36,988 nucleotides of DNA, taken from the NCBI GenBank assembly GCA_017305195.1, contig JAFKMU010000073.1:1-36988 (forward strand), given 5' to 3'. Source of the DNA: Verrucomicrobiota bacterium. GTDB lineage: Bacteria > Verrucomicrobiota > Verrucomicrobiia > Chthoniobacterales > Terrimicrobiaceae. This document shows, piece by piece, positions 31,908 to 36,988 of this stretch (its first letter is position 1; each line of letters opens with the position of its first letter). Below the pieces are notes generated by a model. That model saw nothing but the letters and a program-made list of their open reading frames with translations. It ran no database searches and had not been told where the DNA came from. Made by a program: the position numbers and the translations under genes.

Positions 31908-32268
31908 GCCAGCGACCAAACATGCGCTTCGCCGGTCTGTCAACCCAGGACCGGAACCGCCCATGCACTGGCCCTCCTCCCACCAACGCTGCGAGAACGG
32001 CACCCCAATGTCTTACGTACGATTCCGTCATCACGTTCAGAGCCCCTCCATTCGCCCCTCATGCTTCTGGTGAAAACGCACATTTCATTGCCGAATCCAT
32101 CCTCGCCTTTCAAGCTTACGGCATTGCTTGCACTTGGTTCCGATGAACGCGCATCTGACAATTTCTCGTTCTTGGGAAGCAGGAGCATTCGGAGCCCCAA
32201 CAACCGGTCGCAAGCAAGAACCTGATGTTTTCAGGAATCCTTATCGCTCGTCCCTGAGCCGCTGACGT
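31908..32268. other. Intergenic region between divergent barrel and acyltransferase genes
   Basis: This stretch of 361 bp holds the upstream regions of two divergent genes. It has a lower GC than the flanking barrel gene. I see no clear promoter, RNA or repeat. Confidence 0.4.
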
Positions 32269-33513
32269 ATGGGTGTAGAGTACTCGTTATTGACTCTGCT
32301 CTGCAGCGTGATCGTCGGGACCGCACTGGTGCGTACCGGGGCATTTCGACTACCCGAGGGGGGACCTTCCCGTTTCGCCACTCTGGACGGGCTGCGCGGG
32401 TTGCTGGCGCTAGCGGTCTTTTTTCATCATTTTGCCATTACATACTCCTGGAAATCCGCTGGTGCATGGGCGCCGTTTGGCGGAGTGTGCTACACAAATT
32501 ACGGGCGCGTGGGAGTAGCCATATTTTTCATGATCACGGGGTTTCTCTTCACCGGGAAGATCCTCAAGGCACGCGGCAAACTTGACTGGTGCCGACTGTA
32601 TGAATCTCGGGTGTTCCGCATCATCCCGCTTTATCTCTTCGTATTGGGGTGCATTTCGCTGATCGTCTTCATCGATTCCGGCTTCGTGCTCAAGTCCAGC
32701 CCTGGCGAGCTTTTTCACGACTACTGGAGATGGCTGCAGTTCCAGAGTGGAAGCATCAATCGGTTCCCCTGTACCAATCTCATCATCGCCGGGGTCGAGT
32801 GGACGCTCCGATACGAGTGGGCTTTTTACCTTAGCCTCCCCCTCCTTGCTCTCGTTCTGAGCCGTGGCAGCTGGCTTCTCACCGGGAGCCTTGTCCTGCT
32901 GTGCATCACGCTCCGCATTTATCCCAGGATATATGGCGGCCTATTGAGCGGGCATTTCCTGCTCTTCGCCGTGGGCTGCGCCACCGCGAGGCTCGTGACC
33001 GAGCGGCCCGGCCCCATGCAGTTCGCCCGTTCACATGCCGGCTCGTTCCTCGCCGTTGGCCTCCTCATCGCCGCGATCGTTTATCCCATTACCGACACCC
33101 GGGACCTTGTTCACGTCGCCCTCATTGCGGGATTCTTTATCATCATCGCGTTCGGAAACAGCCTGTTCGGCCTCCTGCGGTGGAAATCCGTACTGCTCCT
33201 CGGAGAGATCAGCTTCAGCATCTACCTTATCCATGGCCTCGTGCTCTATCTCCTCTTCACACATCTGAAGATTGCAGATGTTTCGCAAATGGACCTCACA
33301 GGTTATAGCTTCCTCATGCCCTTTGTCGCCTCGCTAGTCATAGCGAGTTCCGCGCTCACTTTTCTCTTCATCGAGCGGCCATTCATCGATCTCGGGAAGG
33401 AATACAGAATCAGTCGGGGCCTTGGACTAGTTGCTTCACTCATATGCCGCCCTTTCATGCGTCGCGCGCCCCAACCTCCCCAGTCGATTCCGGATGGAGC
33501 CTCTGGTCAATAA
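32269..33513 (+). CDS. Membrane acyltransferase of the OafA/Acyltransferase-3 family
   Basis: This 414-residue protein has about ten membrane helices. The family core FATLDGLRGLLALAVFFHHFAITYSW holds the conserved Arg (R43) and the catalytic His pair (H53, H54). It is followed by GRVGVAIFFMITGFLFTGKIL, an R/E segment (ESRVFRIIPLYLFVLG), WTLRYEWAFYLSLPLLAL and LLLGEISFSIYLIHGLVLYLLF. The family transfers acyl (often O-acetyl) groups from the cytoplasm to surface sugars or lipids; the acceptor is unknown. The gene stands alone, and its GC is lower than the window average, as is common for surface-modification genes. Confidence 0.93.
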   Translation: MGVEYSLLTLLCSVIVGTALVRTGAFRLPEGGPSRFATLDGLRGLLALAVFFHHFAITYSWKSAGAWAPFGGVCYTNYGRVGVAIFFMITGFLFTGKILKARGKLDWCRLYESRVFRIIPLYLFVLGCISLIVFIDSGFVLKSSPGELFHDYWRWLQFQSGSINRFPCTNLIIAGVEWTLRYEWAFYLSLPLLALVLSRGSWLLTGSLVLLCITLRIYPRIYGGLLSGHFLLFAVGCATARLVTERPGPMQFARSHAGSFLAVGLLIAAIVYPITDTRDLVHVALIAGFFIIIAFGNSLFGLLRWKSVLLLGEISFSIYLIHGLVLYLLFTHLKIADVSQMDLTGYSFLMPFVASLVIASSALTFLFIERPFIDLGKEYRISRGLGLVASLICRPFMRRAPQPPQSIPDGASGQ

Positions 33514-33755
33514 AAACAGCAGGCAGGCCAGATAAATGCCGTCATCAACCGTCCCGAAAACCAACCACCGGACAAATCCGATGCGACTTCGCCGCACAAA
33601 GAAGATGGGACTTCCGTCTCGCCCCCTCCTGAACCCGTCCAAAATCGAGCACTTCCTCAATCTCTGGCGAAAGCGGCACAGACCGTAAGGAGCCGTACTC
33701 GTGAGTCGACCGCCTTCCGCGCGCCCGCATTTTCACCTCTCACAATATTTCGCCA

Positions 33756-33776
33756 GGAAAAAACTCTGCTTTTTCC
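33756..33776. repeat. Perfect inverted repeat upstream of the lipoprotein gene
   Basis: GGAAAAA (33756-33762) and TTTTTCC (33770-33776) around a 7-base loop, 26 bp before the ATG at 33802. It may be an operator or simply an AT-rich spacer structure. Confidence 0.35.
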
Positions 33777-33801
33777 ACTAAGCAAAGTACCCTCGCCCTC
33801 C

Positions 33802-34125
33802 ATGAGAGTGACCTCCCTCGCCAGCCTGCTGCTGGCCGCCATGCTCCTGAGCTCGTGCAACTTCTTCCCCAAGACCACCTCCAGCTCCACGGAGAAAGCC
33901 AAAGTCCTCAAGGTCTACCAGGCCAATGAAGGCACGGCCACCTTCGTCGACCGCAAGGGGCAGGAGATCGTCATCACGTCCCCGCTCGGCGGCACGCCCA
34001 GCGCTGTCGGAGACGAAATCGAATACTTTGTCCAGACGATGGAAATCCCCGGCCACCCGCCCATCCTTTCCTTCCTGCACATCAACCCCAGACCGTCCGC
34101 AACGCCCGCCCCGGCCAAGCCGTGA
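33802..34125 (+). CDS. Small lipoprotein
   Basis: This 107-residue protein has a lipoprotein signal peptide: MRVTSLASLLLAAMLLSSC, lipobox LLSSC with Cys19. The short mature domain (KAKVLKVYQANEGTATFVDRKGQEIVIT...VGDEIEYFVQTMEI) is predicted beta-stranded and ends in a Pro-rich tail. No family is recognised. Its stop overlaps the next gene's GTG start (34122-34125), so the two are translationally coupled. Confidence 0.8.
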   Translation: MRVTSLASLLLAAMLLSSCNFFPKTTSSSTEKAKVLKVYQANEGTATFVDRKGQEIVITSPLGGTPSAVGDEIEYFVQTMEIPGHPPILSFLHINPRPSATPAPAKP

Positions 34126-34613
34126 AACGCGCCCTCATCCTGTCCGCCCTCCTGCTCGTCCTCATCCTGGTCCTCCGCGAATGCGGTGTGTTTCAGCTCA
34201 ACCTTTACACCTCGTACAGCGAATCAATGAGCGGGGCATCCGACAATGTTCGTCCCACGCAGGCTGGCACCATCGTTTACCACGACAATCACGGCCAGCC
34301 GTATATGCCGCCGGTGAAACCGTTCGATGACACGACCGACAATGCCCGGGTCACGGTAACTTACGATATCACGACGGATATGTCCCCATGGCGCTGGCTG
34401 CCTTTCTTCAAGTTTGGCTCCAACCGCTCGCAGCTGAACTACATCGTCTGGGTGGAGCAAACCGTGCAATCCTGCGGCTCGATCTACACCACCACCAGCC
34501 AGAGGCTGACTGGCATCGCCTCCGCCCGGGAGTACGAGAAACGCCTGACCGACGCCCTCGTAAAGGAGATGAAGAAGACCTTGGACAAGAAGTTAACGCT
34601 GGTGAGAAAATGA
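34122..34613 (+). CDS. Membrane-anchored hypothetical protein (GTG start)
   Basis: This 163-residue protein begins with GTG, which overlaps the preceding stop codon. An N-terminal anchor (ALILSALLLVLILVL) is followed by an extracytoplasmic domain rich in beta segments (NARVTVTYDITTDMSPWRW, SQLNYIVWVEQTVQSCGSIYTTTSQRL). A C-terminal amphipathic helix follows (EYEKRLTDALVKEMKKTLDKK). No family is recognised. It belongs to a three-gene envelope unit (33802-35022). Confidence 0.72.
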   Translation: MKRALILSALLLVLILVLRECGVFQLNLYTSYSESMSGASDNVRPTQAGTIVYHDNHGQPYMPPVKPFDDTTDNARVTVTYDITTDMSPWRWLPFFKFGSNRSQLNYIVWVEQTVQSCGSIYTTTSQRLTGIASAREYEKRLTDALVKEMKKTLDKKLTLVRK

Positions 34614-34656
34614 CACGAAACCCCGCGCGACCATTCATCGCCAACGGTCCGACCGG

Positions 34657-35022
34657 ATGAAACGCGTAGCATCGTGCAGAGCCTTCATTCGGCGGCGCGT
34701 CCTCCTGATCCTCGCGGCGGCTCTGGCCATCGTGGCCTACGCAGGAGCGTACCTCCTGCTCGCCACCAGGGACTCCGGCAGGGCGCGCGGAGCGGGGGAG
34801 TATTTTCACTATCGCGACTTCCCGCATTCGTGGGAGGTCTACCTCTTCGCTCCCGCTGCCTTCGTGGAGGCGATGGCGATCCAGATCAACCCGCGGCCCT
34901 TCCTGCCCAACCCCTCCTGGGCCGATACACAGCAGCGCCTCGTCATCCGGACGCCCGACAACGAAACCCAGCTTTGGTTTCCCCCATTCCCGAAGAGCAA
35001 AGAAGAGACGCCCCAGCCATGA
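34657..35022 (+). CDS. Membrane-anchored hypothetical protein
   Basis: This 121-residue protein has a basic N-terminus followed by one membrane helix at about 14-35 (VLLILAAALAIVAYAGAYLLLA). Its short extracytoplasmic domain contains GEYFHYRDFPHSWEVYLFAPAAFVEAM and PRPFLPNPSW. No family is recognised. It lies 43 bp after the preceding envelope gene on the same strand. Confidence 0.68.
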   Translation: MKRVASCRAFIRRRVLLILAAALAIVAYAGAYLLLATRDSGRARGAGEYFHYRDFPHSWEVYLFAPAAFVEAMAIQINPRPFLPNPSWADTQQRLVIRTPDNETQLWFPPFPKSKEETPQP

Positions 35023-35172
35023 CCAGCCCCGAAAAAGTTCCAATGCGAGACGGAGACGCCACTGAATGAAGAACATCAGTCTCTCCGAGAAATAGCGCCC
35101 CGTCGCAGCCCTTCGTTCCCTTCGCTTCCTTTTGTTCAAACCCTGCCTTTTCGTCCTTTCCCGCAACATTTC

Positions 35173-36071
35173 CTACCGCCGAAGCGGCGGGCCGGACAGT
35201 TCGCAGGCATAGGCGTCGATCGCCTCGCGCGCGGCGGTCACGCCGAACCCGGCGAGGGCGACATGGACGATGTCGACGAGCATGTCGACCCCATCCACGG
35301 TGAGCAGGCCCAACTCATGCGCCCGGCGCAGGAAGGGCGTGGTGCGGGGGCCGGTGATGACATCGACGGCCATCGCCGCCTTGTTCAGCGTACTCCAGTC
35401 CAGGTTGAGCTCTCCCTGCTCGGGAAAGGCCCCGACCGAGGTGGCATTCAGCACGATGTCCGTGCCGTCGGGAATCTGGAGCGGTCCGCTCCAGGGCAAG
35501 ACCTCCGCCGCGAACCCCGCCGCCATGCCAAAGCGCCGCAAGGCCTCCGCCACCGGCTGGCCTTTCGCGACATCGCGCGCCGCGATGGCGATGGAGGCGG
35601 CCCCCTGCCGCGCGATCTCCGCCCCGATGCCGCGCGCCGCGCCGCCCGCCCCGAGAATGAGGAAGCGTTTGCCCGCGACCTCCATCTGCTGGCGGATGGA
35701 ATTGCAGATCGCGACCCCGTCCGTGTTTTTCCGACCGCCCGGCGCTCCGGGCCTTCGAAGGTGACGAAATTGACCGCTCCGACTCCCTGGCTGGACTCCA
35801 GGATTTCGTCGCAATGCGGGACGATGGCCATCTTGTAAGGCACCGTGATGGCAAACCCGGCAAACCCCATCTTGCGAGCCCCCTCCAGGCAGACCCCGAG
35901 ATCCTCCGCCCTCTCGACCCGGATCTTCAGGAAGCGAAGCGGCGTTCCCTCCAGCTCAAAGAAGCGATTGAACAGCAAATCGATGGGGTTCTCCTCCACC
36001 GGATTGCCCACCATGGGCAAAATCCGCACGAGGGGAAACAGTCCGCAGGCATCCGTCTGGTCGAGTTTCAT
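35173..36071 (-). pseudogene. aroE: Shikimate dehydrogenase-like gene with a one-base frameshift
   Basis: The gene is read in two frames: 36071 to about 35730 (N-terminal catalytic domain) and then to 35173 (NADP-binding domain). The frames join cleanly if one A is added to the AAAAA run (35726-35730 on plus as TTTTT), giving GKNTDGV and a 299-residue product, the normal length. Visible residues include the catalytic Lys (TVPYK, K80), Asn (AVNF, N101), Asp of NTDG and the nucleotide loop GAGGAARG. The usual N-terminal SHS-x-SP shikimate-binding motif is missing; GNPVEENPIDLLFNRF stands in its place, so this may be a divergent paralogue acting on another substrate. A true mutation, a homopolymer sequencing error or slippage on the A-run are all possible. 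Confidence 0.85.
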
Positions 36072-36375
36072 GTCTCAGCCCGTCCTAGCGGAACGCCCAT
36101 AATATTCCCATCCGAAAAAGCGAGCGATAAATCCAACACATGTCATTCCTAGAAAATATTTAACGTATCAATACCGTATCGCCACTACTAAGCTGACAGT
36201 TTCTTATTAGAAAGTTAGCAGCTTCCGCTCCCTTCAAGAAGTCAACCATCCGGAATCCGAATAACTCGATAGAGCAGAAAATCTCCTCCTCAACCGCCCC
36301 CCGCAACGAGGAAAACAAATACTACACATGAGAACTCCCGCCTCAATCCATCACGCACGCAAGCAAAAGATAATT
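36072..36375. other. AT-rich intergenic region
   Basis: A 304-bp stretch where composition changes sharply from GC-rich (left of ~36095) to AT-rich. It contains one clear hairpin (36190-36224) and no gene. Confidence 0.6.
36190..36224. repeat. Two-step hairpin in the AT-rich region
   Basis: AAGCTG/CAGCTT form the outer stem and TTTCT/AGAAA the inner one, around a TATT loop. It lies 150 bp downstream of the kinase-like fragment. It could be a weak terminator or an element end. Confidence 0.45.
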
Positions 36376-36861
36376 CTAGCCTCCAAAGTTCCACTCATAA
36401 TCCCAGTAAGAAAGATAGTCACGCATAAAGGCAGACAAGGCTCTCGACATTTCTTCTGCTGAAAACAAATCAGGGCGCCTCGACATTTCATTAAAATTCG
36501 CAATCGATATTTCTTTAAATTCCTTCACAGCAGCCCTAGCCACATCACTTCCCGGGAGACGCTTCGTAATATATACCAGCGTCATCCAAACAGTTTTCCA
36601 ATGCCGAACTCCAGAATCTGCGTTTTTATTAAATTTTGAAGTTCCATAGTCACAAAGCTTCAAAACCAGAAGAGTCTCATATTTACTCACTTGCTCTTTA
36701 CAAACCAAAACATTACAGGCATGCGGATCGCCATGAAGAGTTTCCGGAGCGGTGGTTTTATTAATGAGCTCAATATATGCATACGCCAGTCCAAGTATAT
36801 TCCGAACACCAACACACATCTTCACATATTCCTTAAGAGTAACCGACGGTATATATTCCAT
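36376..36861 (-). pseudogene. Kinase-like protein, N-terminally truncated at a junction
   Basis: The 161-residue frame has a kinase-type catalytic loop HGDPHACNVLV (H43, D45, N50) and a metal-binding DYG (LKLCDYGTSK, D71), as in protein kinase-like/ABC1-like folds. The usual N-lobe (Gly-rich loop, VAxK Lys, alpha-C Glu) is absent. The frame stays open upstream of the ATG, and the family-like sequence continues for a few codons (VIALMEYIPSVTL), then stops making sense at about 36870, where a kdpB fragment begins on the other strand. It is AT-rich, with codons such as ATA and TTA that are foreign to the rest of the window. Confidence 0.7.
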
Positions 36862-36866
36862 CAGTG

Positions 36867-36988
36867 CAATTACGTGCAGGGGATTTGGTTTTGGTTGAAG
36901 CTGGCGATTTCATTCCTAGTGATGGTGAGATTATTGAAGGGATTGCTTCGGTTAATGAAAGTGCCATCACCGGCGAAAGCGCCCCGGT
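36867..36988 (+). CDS. kdpB: KdpB internal fragment (potassium-transporting P-type ATPase)
   Basis: The last ~120 bp, read from 36867 in frame, give QLRAGDLVLVEAGDFIPSDG, then EIIEGIASVNESAITGESAPV. This is the actuator-domain segment of KdpB, including the TGES motif needed for dephosphorylation of the P-type ATPase. KdpB is the catalytic subunit of the KdpFABC high-affinity potassium pump. The first ~100 residues are missing, and the fragment begins at the junction with the kinase-like gene; the right end runs out of the window. Codon use (GGT, ATT, GAT) differs from the GC-rich host. Confidence 0.9.

Noticed and set aside
1..36988. tRNA, rRNA or insertion-sequence genes
   Set aside because: I saw no cloverleaf-type sequence, rRNA segment, transposase or target duplication, although a program could find a weak case that reading cannot.

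Overview
The window is a GC-rich (roughly 62-68 %) bacterial chromosome segment, most like Verrucomicrobiota (Spartobacteria-type). The pointers are two secreted proteins with PEP-CTERM sorting tails, a large glycine-rich autotransporter-repeat protein, loosely packed genes with frequent strand switches and many small secreted or membrane proteins. The phylum is inferred from style, not from a marker gene.

Layout. 1-540: right-hand end of a CRISPR array (36-bp repeats, 30-bp spacers, degenerate last repeat) with no cas genes in view. 642-5951: a SAM methyltransferase, a PEP-CTERM protein and an RRM RNA-binding protein sharing a bidirectional terminator, a TPMT-family methyltransferase, a Doc/AbrB-type toxin-antitoxin pair and a polytopic membrane TPR protein. 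6521-12174: mainly small hypothetical membrane or secreted proteins, plus an ankyrin protein, an EmrE-like SMR transporter, a zinc-ribbon protein and a DUF3309 peptide.

12394-17488 is the functional centre: ECF sigma factor, membrane anti-sigma factor, DoxX, a six-cysteine precursor peptide (BufA-like), a DUF692/MNIO maturase (BufB) and a DUF2063 partner (BufC). This is a bufferin-type copper/metal-stress RiPP locus. I find the same spaced motif, GGGAATA-N15-CGCTC, upstream of the anti-sigma gene, doxX and bufA, which looks like the local sigma factor's promoter. Long repeat-bearing spacers separate bufA, bufB and bufC.

17532-24150 is a lower-GC defence island: a 1636-residue single-chain Type ISP restriction-modification enzyme, a downstream protein with nuclease-like features, and a roughly 1-kb non-coding region holding two related arrays of GT[C/A]AC pentamers at an exact 11-bp period (6 and 9 units), each followed by a similar tail. 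24204-35022: DUF3592 protein, EAL phosphodiesterase, DUF4142 protein, glycine-rich PEP-CTERM surface protein, TetR regulator with a clear palindromic operator and a YCII partner, a beta-barrel protein, an acyltransferase and three small envelope proteins.

35173-36071 is a shikimate dehydrogenase-like gene broken by a one-base deficit in an A-run. The right end turns AT-rich and carries a kinase-like fragment that abuts, head-on, an internal fragment of kdpB. Both genes are cut at the same point, so this is either a recombination breakpoint or an assembly chimera.
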